From the NCBI GenBank assembly GCA_025056735.1, contig JANWVR010000140.1, forward strand, positions 1 through 50,711: a stretch of DNA of 50,711 bases, in the 5' to 3' direction. Under the pieces are notes generated by a model, which had not been told where the DNA came from, did no database searches, and saw only the letters and a list, made by a program, of their open reading frames with translations. Shown here one piece after another: positions 18,180-26,533 of this stretch. The position numbers were made by a program, and so were the translations under genes. How positions within the stretch are numbered: the stretch's first letter is position 1; every line of letters begins with the position of its first letter. This DNA is from Saprospiraceae bacterium. GTDB lineage: Bacteria; Bacteroidota; Bacteroidia; Chitinophagales; Saprospiraceae.

Positions 18180-19235
18180 TCATGCTTTCTCCAGTGTCAG
18201 GCCAAAGGTAGAGCCTTGCTTAGGGTTGCTCCGCACATTAACGGTTTGTTTATGTGCCTCCATTATGTGCTTGACGATAGACAGGCCCAATCCCGTGCCT
18301 CCAGCTTCGCGCGAGCGGCTCTTGTCCACGCGATAGAAGCGGTCAAAGACGTGCGGTAAGTCTTTCTCTTCAATACCGATGCCATTGTCGCTGACCTCCA
18401 GCAGGATATGGGTATCCATGTCGTAGAAACTCACCTTGGTCGTGCCGCCTTCGCGGCCATACTTGATCGAGTTGTCCACTAAGTTGATGAGCACCTGACG
18501 AATGGCCTCTTTGTCGGCACGCACGCGGAAATGTTGCGCCGCGCCGTCCTTGTAGCACAGGCGAATGTTCCGTTCGCGTGCTTTCATTTCCAAATCAGCA
18601 AACACTTCGTCGGTCAGGTTGCGGATGTCAAACTCGCGAATGTCTAAGAGCATTTGCCCAGACTCCAACCTGTGGATGGTCTCCAAATCCTGTACGATGG
18701 CTTCCAACCGCTCCACGTTTTTGGCAGCACGCTCCAGATAGGCCGTAGCGACGGCAGGGTCTTCTATGGCGCCGTCGAGCAGCGTGTGAATATATCCTTG
18801 GATATTAAAAATGGGTGTCTTAAGCTCATGCGAAACATCGCCAATATATCGGCGGCGGTAAGCAGCCAGTTTTTCAGACTCCTCGGCTTCGCGCTCGCGG
18901 GCTTCGGCCCATTCGCGCACCTCTTGCTCGACGTCATCCAGTACATCCACCTGCTGTTTTTTTCTGGCAAGGTTGCCCGCACCTTTATGTCGGTGAATAA
19001 TCTTGTAAATCAGTTTTACCCTGCGATAAATGTAGTGCTTAACAAACAGATAGTTTACTAAGTAGCCTGTAGCAAACACGGCTAAGGCCACCAAGAACAG
19101 CTCCCACGCAGGCAGACTCACCCTGGGGTTGAAATTGCCCAAAGCTGCCAGCATAAGGGTTACAAAAAGGCTGGAGGCCAGTGCCGTTACTAAGGCCAGC
19201 TGCTGGGGACTCTGATTTTTAAACCGAAAAGTCAT
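18180..19235 (-). CDS. Sensor histidine kinase, PhoR-like
   Basis: The 351-residue kinase has two N-terminal membrane helices (about 13-34 and 44-65) with only a short loop between, so there is almost no periplasmic sensor. A cytoplasmic coiled linker leads to the HisKA box DVSHELKTPIFNIQGY with the phospho-acceptor His136, then HATPase motifs: N box NLVDNSIKYG (251-260), G1 VSDNGIGI (281-288), F box and G2 GGTGLGLSIVKH (312-323). The ATG at 19235 was preferred to a TTG at 19310 that overlaps the response regulator by 23 nt; both are possible. It pairs with the regulator upstream and precedes the epimerase gene by 18 nt. Confidence 0.9.
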   Translation of the reverse strand: MTFRFKNQSPQQLALVTALASSLFVTLMLAALGNFNPRVSLPAWELFLVALAVFATGYLVNYLFVKHYIYRRVKLIYKIIHRHKGAGNLARKKQQVDVLDDVEQEVREWAEAREREAEESEKLAAYRRRYIGDVSHELKTPIFNIQGYIHTLLDGAIEDPAVATAYLERAAKNVERLEAIVQDLETIHRLESGQMLLDIREFDIRNLTDEVFADLEMKARERNIRLCYKDGAAQHFRVRADKEAIRQVLINLVDNSIKYGREGGTTKVSFYDMDTHILLEVSDNGIGIEEKDLPHVFDRFYRVDKSRSREAGGTGLGLSIVKHIMEAHKQTVNVRSNPKQGSTFGLTLEKA

Positions 19236-19287
19236 GGCATGTTTAACGCCCTTCACGCCCTGCTGGGCTTTTCCAGCCAAGCGGCTA

Positions 19288-19986
19288 CTAAAATTCGAAT
19301 TTATATCCAATTCCCTTCATCGTTTTGATGTAATGCTCGCCGATGCGCTCTCGAAGCTTTCGGACATGCACATCTATCGTCCGATGACCCACAATGACAT
19401 CACTCCCCCAAATTTTATCGAAAATTTCTTCCCGCGTGAAGACACGCCCTGGGCGCGAAGCCAACATCCAGAGGATTTCAAACTCTTTTTTAGGCAGCTC
19501 AATCGGCTGACCACTACGGTACACCATCACTTTGAGGCGGTCAATAACCAGGTCGTTGGCTTCAATGATGTCTTGCTCTTCGCTCTGATAGGAAGCCCGG
19601 CGCAACAGCGCATTGATGCGGCTTACTAACACTCGCGGCTTAATGGGCTTGGTGATGTAGTCGTCGCCTCCCACGTCTAAGGCCGTGATCTGGGAAAAGT
19701 CCTCGTCGCGAGCCGTCAGAAAAGCAATAGGGGTCTTAGCAAAGGCTTTGCTCTTGCGCAGCAGCCGACAGGTCTCCACTCCGTCAAGTTCGGGCATCAT
19801 GATGTCTAAGACGATTAAATCGGGTTTTTCGCGCTCGGCGATTTCGAGTGCTGCCTTGCCGTCTTGGGCCGTCACAACATCGTATCCCTCTTTGCGCAGG
19901 CTATATCGGACAAATTCTAAGATATCCGGCTCATCATCTACCAACAGAATTTTAGGAACAGCCTGGGCATCTTTTACGGTTTTCAT
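19288..19986 (-). CDS. Response regulator, OmpR/PhoB type
   Basis: The 232-residue protein has a receiver domain (LLVDDEPDILEFVRYSL; phospho-acceptor Asp61 in LIVLDIMMPELDG; TARDED; Lys in DDYITKPIKP) and a C-terminal winged helix (FEILWMLASRPGRVFTREEI, HRTIDVHVRKLRERIG, IKTMKGIGYKFEF). It binds DNA when phosphorylated by its partner kinase. A TACTTTTG promoter element ends only 4 nt before the ATG, with TTG 19 nt further up, so the mRNA would be leaderless. It is the first gene of a same-strand run into the polysaccharide locus, which makes that locus or the envelope a plausible target; this is inference. Confidence 0.93.
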   Translation of the reverse strand: MKTVKDAQAVPKILLVDDEPDILEFVRYSLRKEGYDVVTAQDGKAALEIAEREKPDLIVLDIMMPELDGVETCRLLRKSKAFAKTPIAFLTARDEDFSQITALDVGGDDYITKPIKPRVLVSRINALLRRASYQSEEQDIIEANDLVIDRLKVMVYRSGQPIELPKKEFEILWMLASRPGRVFTREEIFDKIWGSDVIVGHRTIDVHVRKLRERIGEHYIKTMKGIGYKFEF

Positions 19987-19990
19987 GCTG

Positions 19991-20020
19991 CAAAAGTAGA
20001 ATTGAACGTCAACGCCTCAA
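19991..20020 (-). promoter_or_regulatory. Promoter of the response-regulator operon
   Basis: On the minus strand TTG (20020-20018) is followed after 19 nt by TACTTTTG (19998-19991), a full Bacteroidota -33/-7 pair. The -7 element ends 4 nt before the ATG at 19986. Confidence 0.65.
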
Positions 20021-20134
20021 TGTAACGCTCAGTTTAAGTAAGTGTTAATTCTTGAGATGGAATAGATGTCTTGACTGCCCATAAAAGGCCAGGGACTCGA
20101 AGGTAGGCATATAGAACTCAGCGAAAAGTGTTTT

Positions 20135-20195
20135 CGCAAAGAACGCAACGTTTGAGTAGTCCGAGCAATGAGTAGTAAAGTTTGCGTTCTTTGCG
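20135..20195. repeat. 19-bp inverted repeat with repeated loop, upstream of the patatin gene
   Basis: The arms are 20135-20153 (CGCAAAGAACGCAACGTTT) and 20177-20195 (AAAGTTTGCGTTCTTTGCG), complementary except at two positions. The 23-nt loop begins and ends with GAGTAGT (20154-20160 and 20170-20176). It ends 21 nt before the patatin start. It has no T tract and so is not a simple terminator. Confidence 0.75.
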
Positions 20196-20216
20196 GGCGA
20201 ATAGAAGGGACGCTAC

Positions 20217-21287
20217 ATGGCCAAAAAACGACTCTATCGGGTTTTGTGTTTGGATGGCGGCGGTATTCGCGGTCTGTTAAGCGCGCATCTCCTGGCAGCT
20301 CTGGAGCAAAAGATCAATGAAAAATGGCGCATCCAACACGGAAGCCCACCCGAGCAGCCTTTGCGTTTGGCCCAGTTTTTCGACTTGATGGCCGGCACCT
20401 CCACGGGCGGTATTCTGGTGTGCGCACTGCTGTGCCCCGACGAACAGGCACCCCATAAGCCGCGTTACAGCGCAAAGGAAACCATTAGCCTGTATCGCGA
20501 CTACGGCCAACAGATTTTTTCTAAAACCATTTCCGGGCGAACAGGCATCACTGCCGTCCGGTGGGCACGCTACGACAGCAGCCCCCTCGAACGCATCCTG
20601 TACGAACAATTTGGCGACACACGGCTAAGCCAACTGTTGCGCCCTTGCCTCATCACTAGCTATGACATTGAGAAGCGCAGGGCGGTCTTTTTCACCTCCC
20701 ACGACGCCAAAGAAAAGGGCGAGATGTACGACTACTTTCTGCGCGATGTGGCACGCTCAACCTCAGCGGCACCGACCTATTTCCCACCACACCACCTGAG
20801 CTCCTTAGGCGGCTTAGAAAATGCCGCCATTGACGGCGGCCTCTTCGCCAACAACCCTACCATGTGCGCCGTAGTGGAAGCCCTCAAAATTTTTGGCCCA
20901 AAAACCGAAGGTGGACGCCCGCGACTGCTCGAAATGGACGAGCTGTTTATCTTATCCATCGGAACTGGGAACATCAAAAAGCCTTATTTCTATCAACGGG
21001 CGCAAAGCTGGGGCCTGCTTTCCTGGGTGGTGCCCATCATTGATATTATGATGACCGGCGTGGCCGAAACGGTGGATTACCAGCTGCGCAAGATTTTTTC
21101 TGCCATCCAGAGACCAGAGCAATACGTACGCATTATGCCCCAACTGGGTACCGCCAGCGACGACATGGACGACGTATCGCCGCGCAATCTGCAGGCGCTC
21201 AATCAGGCCGGCATCCAAAATGCCTACGATGCCGACGCCACCCTGGAGCGAGTAGCCGACATGCTGCTCAAAGACTTTGAAGGCTGA
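20217..21287 (+). CDS. Patatin-like phospholipase
   Basis: The 356-residue protein carries the patatin catalytic features: oxyanion motif DGGGIRG at about 14-20, nucleophile motif GTSTGG at about 60-65 (serine in GxSxG), and the catalytic Asp in IDGGLFANNP near residue 205. The SAAPTYFPPHH segment is also typical. It lacks a signal peptide, so it acts in the cytoplasm or at the inner membrane face on acyl lipids. It stands alone between the divergent response regulator and glgC. No nucleotide cyclase or other defence partner is adjacent, so a CBASS effector role is not supported. Confidence 0.92.
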   Translation: MAKKRLYRVLCLDGGGIRGLLSAHLLAALEQKINEKWRIQHGSPPEQPLRLAQFFDLMAGTSTGGILVCALLCPDEQAPHKPRYSAKETISLYRDYGQQIFSKTISGRTGITAVRWARYDSSPLERILYEQFGDTRLSQLLRPCLITSYDIEKRRAVFFTSHDAKEKGEMYDYFLRDVARSTSAAPTYFPPHHLSSLGGLENAAIDGGLFANNPTMCAVVEALKIFGPKTEGGRPRLLEMDELFILSIGTGNIKKPYFYQRAQSWGLLSWVVPIIDIMMTGVAETVDYQLRKIFSAIQRPEQYVRIMPQLGTASDDMDDVSPRNLQALNQAGIQNAYDADATLERVADMLLKDFEG

Positions 21288-21369
21288 GCCGAAACGGGCA
21301 TTTTTTGATAGAATGGTCTCGCGTTGTTGTCGGCGCGCTTACATTAGCGCCCAACAACGCGCCTGCTCT

Positions 21370-22641
21370 ATGATTAAAATGATTTGCCTCATCCTCGGCG
21401 GCGGCGCCGGCACCCGGCTCTATCCGCTTACGGAAAAACGCTCTAAGCCTGCTGTACCTATTGCTGGCAAATACCGCTTGATTGACATTCCACTGTCCAA
21501 CTGCATCAACTCGGGTGTGCGGCGCATGTTCGTACTGACCCAGTATAACTCAGCCTCGCTCAATGCCCACATCAAAAACGCCTATAACTTCGACCACTTC
21601 ACCCACGGGTTCGTAGACATCTTAGCCGCTGAACAAACACCAGGTAATTCCTCGTGGTTTCAAGGCACAGCCGACGCCGTACGCCAGAGCCGCAAACACT
21701 ACGAGCGACACGACTTCGACTATATGCTCATCCTCTCCGGCGACCAACTGTATCAGATGAACTTTGAGGAGATGGCCCTCTGGCACATCGAAAAAAAAGC
21801 CGACTTGACGATCGCCTGCCTGCCCGTCAATGCCCGAGACGCCGTCGGGTTCGGCATTATGAAAGCCAATAACCAGGGCTATATCTCCCGCTTCATCGAA
21901 AAACCTAAAGCCGAACAACTGCCTGATTGGGTAAGCGACGTCAGCCCTGCTTATCAAAAACGCGGCCGCATTTACATGGCCTCTATGGGCATCTACATTT
22001 TTAGCCGCAAGGCCATTAGCGAGTTATTTGATAAAAACCCACAGGCCACCGACTTTGGCAAGGAAATTATCCCGGCCGCTATCGAAAGTGGATACCGCGT
22101 CGCGGCCTATCCTTTCGATGGATACTGGACCGATATCGGTACAATCCGCTCATTTTATGAGGCCAACTTAGAACTAACCGACCATATCCCGGCTTTTAAT
22201 CTATTCGACCAACACAAGCCGATCTACACGCGCGGACGCATGTTACCGCCCGCCAAGTTTTACGGCGGCACCCAAATCAACCGCGCCATGGTGGCCGAGG
22301 GCTCTATCGTCCATGCCCGCATGATTGACTTAGCCATCATCGGACTGCGCTCGCGCATTGGCGAAAACTCAGTCATAAAAGAGGCTATCATCATGGGCAA
22401 CGATACTTACCAAACGCTGGCGGAAATCGCTGCACACCCCGAAGATATCCCTATGGGTGTGGGCGCCAATTGCCACATCGAGCACGCTATTTTAGACAAA
22501 GACTGCTGCATCGGCGACAACGTTATCATAAAAGGCGGCAGCCACCTGGCCGATACTGAAACGGAGTCCTATTGCATTCGCGACGGCATTGTAGTCGTGA
22601 AAAAGGGCGCCATCATTCCGCCTGGCACGCGCATCATGTAA
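21370..22641 (+). CDS. glgC: Glucose-1-phosphate adenylyltransferase
   Basis: The 423-residue protein starts at ATG 21370 (MIKMICLILGGGAGTRLYP). Motifs: GGGAGTRLYPLTEKRSKPAV (pyrophosphorylase loop), YRLIDIPLSNCINSG, QGTADAVRQ, LSGDQLYQMNF (metal-binding Asp), FIEKP (Lys contacting glucose-1-phosphate), GYWTDIGTIRSFYEANL, and a C-terminal hexapeptide-rich domain ending IPPGTRIM. It makes ADP-glucose for glycogen synthesis. Glycogen synthase and branching enzyme are not in the window. An in-frame ATG at 21277 overlaps the patatin gene and would add a segment that lacks family features. Confidence 0.94.
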   Translation: MIKMICLILGGGAGTRLYPLTEKRSKPAVPIAGKYRLIDIPLSNCINSGVRRMFVLTQYNSASLNAHIKNAYNFDHFTHGFVDILAAEQTPGNSSWFQGTADAVRQSRKHYERHDFDYMLILSGDQLYQMNFEEMALWHIEKKADLTIACLPVNARDAVGFGIMKANNQGYISRFIEKPKAEQLPDWVSDVSPAYQKRGRIYMASMGIYIFSRKAISELFDKNPQATDFGKEIIPAAIESGYRVAAYPFDGYWTDIGTIRSFYEANLELTDHIPAFNLFDQHKPIYTRGRMLPPAKFYGGTQINRAMVAEGSIVHARMIDLAIIGLRSRIGENSVIKEAIIMGNDTYQTLAEIAAHPEDIPMGVGANCHIEHAILDKDCCIGDNVIIKGGSHLADTETESYCIRDGIVVVKKGAIIPPGTRIM

Positions 22642-22700
22642 AGGGAGTCTGGCGCCCTCAGACCACAGCTGGCCAGGCAACGACGCTGGAGAAAGGGATT

Positions 22701-23504
22701 TTAGTACAGATAGACCACCACAAAACGAGCGAAAGGCGCCATACGCGCTTTGGATAGCGACAGGGTGTCGTTTTTGAGGGAGTAACTATCCACCCGTTCG
22801 AGCGCTTTCAAGAACTCGCCCTCATACGGCACGTCCGGACAGGACATCAGGGTAGAGGCCAACTGGCTAAAGCGAAGGCGATTGCCCTCTTCTAAGGTGT
22901 AGCTGCCCATCAGACGATTGCAGCCCGTGCTGCCGATTACTCGACCCGAAAACTTCAAAACGATGTGGGTTTCGCGCTGCTGGCTTTCCGCCACAGAAAT
23001 GGGCTTCCCATGTAATTCAATGAGCTTCCAGTACTTCTCTCGAACGTCGTTGTCGGCGTCGTACTTTACCAAGCGATACATATTGGCCTGATCGCCCTCG
23101 AGGCGTTTTCCTCGGGCGTCGAGTTGGAAGAGCGCGTTCTCCTCCACCCGATAACGCACATCGCCCAAAAGTTTGTCTGAATCTACCAAACGAATGGAGT
23201 TGCCAGACTCGTCCCATTCTATGGAACCTTTCCTCCGATAGATCTCTTTGCTTTTGCCCATGTGTTGGATGGCCATTTCGTACGTGTTGTCGGCTCTAAG
23301 TCGAACTTCGGTCAAGATACCTTCGCAGTCAGAGCAGGGTGCCGTGCCGATGTACGTGCCTGGCCAATGGAGGGAAATGCGGCTGTTGTCAGCCGGTTTG
23401 GGAGAGCCCGCCTTCTGCCCCGATTTCGGGTTGCAGGCTGCAAACGCAAGTGCAAGACTTAAGGCAATAGCGCCTGCGGAGCATTTGAGACGGAAAGGGG
23501 GCAT
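22701..23504 (-). CDS. Lipoprotein with NlpE-like N-terminal domain and META/HslJ domain
   Basis: The 267-residue protein begins with a lipoprotein signal (LALAFAAC, lipid Cys at about 23). Residues about 45-135 resemble the NlpE N-terminal domain: WPGTYIGTAPCSDCEGILTE with the CxxC pair. Residues about 155-265 form a META/HslJ domain: YWKLIELHGKPI, LKFSGRVIGSTGCNRLMGSY, LASTLMSCPD. NlpE proteins respond to surface contact and copper; HslJ is linked to envelope stress. The combination suggests an envelope-stress or redox role, by inference. ATG 23504 is favoured because a TATCTTTG promoter element lies at 23555-23548, too close for the ATG at 23543. Confidence 0.87.
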   Translation of the reverse strand: MPPFRLKCSAGAIALSLALAFAACNPKSGQKAGSPKPADNSRISLHWPGTYIGTAPCSDCEGILTEVRLRADNTYEMAIQHMGKSKEIYRRKGSIEWDESGNSIRLVDSDKLLGDVRYRVEENALFQLDARGKRLEGDQANMYRLVKYDADNDVREKYWKLIELHGKPISVAESQQRETHIVLKFSGRVIGSTGCNRLMGSYTLEEGNRLRFSQLASTLMSCPDVPYEGEFLKALERVDSYSLKNDTLSLSKARMAPFARFVVVYLY

Positions 23505-23547
23505 AGGCAGTTCTGCTTCGTATGGACTGGTTGGTGTGAACATTTGA

Positions 23548-23555
23548 CAAAGATA
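23548..23555 (-). promoter_or_regulatory. -7 promoter element of the NlpE-META lipoprotein gene
   Basis: TATCTTTG on the minus strand matches TAnnTTTG. It lies 43 nt upstream of the chosen ATG (23504). No TTG is seen at the -33 position. Confidence 0.45.
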
Positions 23556-23663
23556 CACCTACCGCTCACCATCTCACTCGATTAGAAGGCTATTTTTTCT
23601 GGTTTTTTTATCAAAAAGCCGCTTTAATAATGAAAATGCCGTTCAATATCAAAATAAAGCATT

Positions 23664-24161
23664 ATGCGTTACACCATTTTTTCTATAACAATTGCCCTTT
23701 CAATGTCCGCCTGGATGGCATTAGGTCAAAAGCCGCTCACTGAAGAGCAAAAGAGGCACATTTTAGAAAATCAGGAACTGTTCTTGTCGTATAACATTCT
23801 ATTGTCGGACTACACCTTTGAAGATGACCTGATGAACAACGCGCTCCTGCGCGCGGTCAAATATCACGATAGCGCGCGCACCCTCAAAAAGGCTGGTTGG
23901 ATTGTTACGGGTAGTGGGCTGGGCTTAATTGCCTTAGGCGCTGCCGGCGTTGGGCTGCTGGCCACCGAGTCGGAAGGCGGCCTTGTGGCGGGCACTATCT
24001 TCATTGTTTCGGGGATTTCGATAGGCTTGCCGCTGGTGTGCGTCGGAACTCCTATGCTTATTGTGGGCGGTAGCGACAAGAAGCAGATGCTGAAGGCCAT
24101 AAGTGTTGCCCAGCAACTGCAGCGCAAGGAGCGGAGAGGTGGGTCTGGCTTTAGCCACTGA
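23664..24161 (+). CDS. Hypothetical exported membrane protein
   Basis: The 165-residue protein has a signal peptide ([22 protein letters not shown]), a polar helical stretch, and two glycine-rich membrane helices at about 76-97 ([20 protein letters not shown]) and 108-133 ([22 protein letters not shown]). It ends in a basic tail. I do not recognise a family, though such two-helix exported proteins are common in Bacteroidota. Its last 11 nt overlap the end of dnaJ on the other strand. Confidence 0.7.
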   Translation: MRYTIFSITIALSMSAWMALGQKPLTEEQKRHILENQELFLSYNILLSDYTFEDDLMNNALLRAVKYHDSARTLKKAGWIVTGSGLGLIALGAAGVGLLATESEGGLVAGTIFIVSGISIGLPLVCVGTPMLIVGGSDKKQMLKAISVAQQLQRKERRGGSGFSH

Positions 24162-25308
24162 ACACATCGCGCACGCGCTCAAAGAAGGTGCGATCTTCTT
24201 TGGTGGGCGTGGGCTTGAAGTTGGGCATATTGCGCAGCTGCTCCAACAGGCGTCGCTCCTCGTCGTTGAGTTTCTTGGGTGTCCAGATGTTGACATGCAC
24301 GAGCAAATCGCCGCGTCCGTGGCCTTCCAGCGAAGGCAAGCCCTTTTCGCGCAAGCGGAAGATTTTTCCCGATTGCGTGCCGGGAGGTATTTTAATACGC
24401 ACGCGCCCTTCGAGGGTGGGCACCTCAATCTGAGCACCTAAGGCAGCATCGGCAATGTTGATAAACAACTCGTGTAGGATGTTGCGTCCTTCCCGGGTGA
24501 AGTGCTCGTGCGGCAATTCCTCGATGTTGATAATGAGATCGCCACTGGGGCCGCCGCGCGGGCCAGCGTTTCCTTTGCCAGACATGGAGAGCTGAATGCC
24601 TTCGTGTACGCCAGCGGGGATATCCACTTCGATGGTGTCGTCTTCCATGACGCGCCCTTCGCCTCGACAGGCGGGACAGCTGGCTTTTACGGTTTTCCCT
24701 GTGCCGTCGCAGGCCGGACACACGGTTGCAGTCTGCATGGCGCCAAAAGGCGTTTGCGTAATGCGGCCCACCATGCCGGCTCCTCGACAGGTACTGCACG
24801 TTTCAACATCGCTGCTATTACGCGCCCCTGTGCCGTTGCAGGCGGTGCACCGAACCTGCCGACGTACCTTTATTTTTTTGCGCACACCGGTGGCGATTTC
24901 CTCCAAAGTTAATTTAACGCGAATGCGCAGACTGGAGCCTCGCTCGCCTCGCGCTTGCGCACGACCACTGAAACCAGTGCGGCGACCACCAAAAAACTCA
25001 GCAAAAATATCGTCGTCAATGCCAAAACGCCGCAGGATATCCTGCATGTCCATGCCTTCGTAGCGAGGCGTGCCACCGCTCTGATCCAGCCCTTCGTGCC
25101 CATAACGATCGTAGATGGCACGCTTCTCAGCATCGCGCAACACCTCATAAGCCTCTGCCGCCTCCTTAAACTTTTCTTCAGCGGTTTTATCGCCCGGGTT
25201 CTTATCCGGGTGATATTCAAGGGCCTTCTTCCGATACGCCCTCTTGATTTCTTCTTCGCTGGCGGTTCTCGGTACGCCCAAGACTTCGTAATAATCGCGC
25301 TTTGCCAT
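24151..25308 (-). CDS. dnaJ: Chaperone DnaJ (Hsp40)
   Basis: The 385-residue protein has the complete type-I layout: J domain at 1-70 with [11 protein letters not shown]-rich linker at about 77-130, four CxxCxGxG zinc motifs ([32 protein letters not shown]) at about 155-220, then the substrate-binding domain ([17 protein letters not shown]). It delivers unfolded proteins to DnaK and stimulates its ATPase. It begins 6 nt after grpE, forming an operon. dnaK is not in the window. Confidence 0.97.
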   Translation of the reverse strand: MAKRDYYEVLGVPRTASEEEIKRAYRKKALEYHPDKNPGDKTAEEKFKEAAEAYEVLRDAEKRAIYDRYGHEGLDQSGGTPRYEGMDMQDILRRFGIDDDIFAEFFGGRRTGFSGRAQARGERGSSLRIRVKLTLEEIATGVRKKIKVRRQVRCTACNGTGARNSSDVETCSTCRGAGMVGRITQTPFGAMQTATVCPACDGTGKTVKASCPACRGEGRVMEDDTIEVDIPAGVHEGIQLSMSGKGNAGPRGGPSGDLIINIEELPHEHFTREGRNILHELFINIADAALGAQIEVPTLEGRVRIKIPPGTQSGKIFRLREKGLPSLEGHGRGDLLVHVNIWTPKKLNDEERRLLEQLRNMPNFKPTPTKEDRTFFERVRDVFSG

Positions 25309-25314
25309 AGGTCC

Positions 25315-25881
25315 TTATTTACCTACCACCACTTTAGCATGACGAAGAATGCGCTCGCCCAGGCGATAGCCTTTTTCCACGATATCCACAATCTTTCCCT
25401 TCAGCTCTTCGGAAGGAGCCGGCACCTCGGCTACAGCCTCCTGCGTGTCAGCGTCTAAGTCAAGACCTACCTGTACTTCAATAGGCTGCAGCCCTTTGCT
25501 CTGTACTATCATCTGTAACTTATGATAAATGAGTTGGACGCCTTCGTCTAAGGCATTGTTCTTTACTGCCCTGTCAAAATCGTCCAAAACAGGCAGAAGA
25601 GCTGCCAGAATGTCGCGGCCAGCCGTAGCCTGCAGTTCTATGCGCTCCTTAGCGACGTTGCGTTTGTAATTCTGAAAATCAGACAGCAAGTACAGGTATT
25701 TGTTGTGCAGCTCCTCATAGCGTTGCTGCCATTCCTCCGCCGTTACGGCCGGCCCTTCCTCAGACTCGGCCTCTTTTGCCAACTCGGCTAAGTTTTCCTC
25801 GGTATTCTCGGGCTGAGGCTCTTGCATCAGTTCGTAGTGTTGTTCTTCTGCAGTTTGAGGATTCTTATTCCCGTCGCTCAT
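25315..25881 (-). CDS. grpE: Nucleotide exchange factor GrpE
   Basis: The 188-residue protein has a long acidic, glutamine-rich N terminus (about 1-50), a helical region (EEWQQRYEELHNKYLYLLSDFQNYKRN) and the C-terminal beta domain with VLDDFDRAVKNN, VGLDLDADTQEAVAEVP and VEKGYRLGERILRHAKVVV. It releases ADP from DnaK. It precedes dnaJ by 6 nt. I see no CIRCE element or other heat-shock operator in the 91 nt upstream. Confidence 0.95.
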   Translation of the reverse strand: MSDGNKNPQTAEEQHYELMQEPQPENTEENLAELAKEAESEEGPAVTAEEWQQRYEELHNKYLYLLSDFQNYKRNVAKERIELQATAGRDILAALLPVLDDFDRAVKNNALDEGVQLIYHKLQMIVQSKGLQPIEVQVGLDLDADTQEAVAEVPAPSEELKGKIVDIVEKGYRLGERILRHAKVVVGK

Positions 25882-25972
25882 ATCTGTCGTTTATCGCTTG
25901 AAAAATGTGCTAGATAAATAGCTGGAAGGACGTCTGCAAGGATTGTGCCTCAGCCGATTGGCTGCCAATGTG

Positions 25973-26488
25973 TCAGGTTCCGTTTAAGGCCTCGCGCAAC
26001 ATGCGCTCTATTTGCTCCGGCGTGAGGTTGACGCCCATGATGACGCCCTCCGCATTGACTAAGAAGGTAGTCGGGATGGCGCGCACCTGGAAGCGTCGCG
26101 CCAGCGGCCCATCGAAGCGCTCCAGCTCAAGCACGTGATGTGGCCATACCAGCCCGTCGGTCTGCACCGCCTGCTCCCACGCCTCGCGCGTTTGCTCGAT
26201 GCCGATGCTGATAATGTCGAAACCGCGCTCCTGATATTTCGCATACAACCGGCTCAACTCGCGATTCTCGGCCCGGCAAGGGCCACACCAACTGCCCCAA
26301 AAATGGACAAGCACGTACTTGCCCCGCCACTCCGATAGGCGCGCCTCACGGCCATCGGACAGCCCAAACGCAACATCGGGCAGCCGCTCGCCCGCAGCAA
26401 AGCGCGGTTGACGGTATTTCCAGTATCCAAGAACCGTCAGCACCAACAGCACAACGGCAACAGCGGTTTTCCAATTTCCGACAGACAT
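25973..26488 (-). CDS. TlpA/ResA-like thioredoxin-fold protein
   Basis: The 171-residue protein has one N-terminal membrane anchor (about 8-24, TAVAVVLLVLTVLGYW) and a periplasmic thioredoxin domain with VLVHFWGSWCGPCRAENREL (redox Cys pair WCGPC near residue 72) and the cis-Pro loop AIPTTFLVNAEG. Proteins of this type reduce disulfides in the periplasm, for example during cytochrome c maturation. It diverges from the flavin reductase gene, with only 45 bp between starts. Substrate unknown. Confidence 0.9.
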   Translation of the reverse strand: MSVGNWKTAVAVVLLVLTVLGYWKYRQPRFAAGERLPDVAFGLSDGREARLSEWRGKYVLVHFWGSWCGPCRAENRELSRLYAKYQERGFDIISIGIEQTREAWEQAVQTDGLVWPHHVLELERFDGPLARRFQVRAIPTTFLVNAEGVIMGVNLTPEQIERMLREALNGT

Positions 26489-26497
26489 GGCGCCCTG

Positions 26498-26526
26498 TAT
26501 TTTTGCGCAAGTTTAACACAAATCTA
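26498..26526. promoter_or_regulatory. Facing -7 promoter elements between the thioredoxin and flavin-reductase genes
   Basis: On the plus strand TATTTTTG at 26498-26505 precedes the flavin reductase ATG by 28 nt. On the minus strand TAGATTTG at 26526-26519 precedes the thioredoxin ATG by 30 nt. Both match TAnnTTTG, and because they point toward each other their start regions overlap. No TTG is found at -33 on either strand. Confidence 0.45.
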
Positions 26527-26533
26527 CCACATC

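Noticed and set aside
20217-21287. Patatin as a CBASS or other antiphage effector
   Set aside because: The GxSxG and DGG motifs are present, but no nucleotide cyclase, HORMA/TRIP13 or other defence gene is adjacent.
25882-25972. CIRCE or heat-shock operator upstream of grpE
   Set aside because: No inverted repeat matching CIRCE was found by reading the 91-nt gap.
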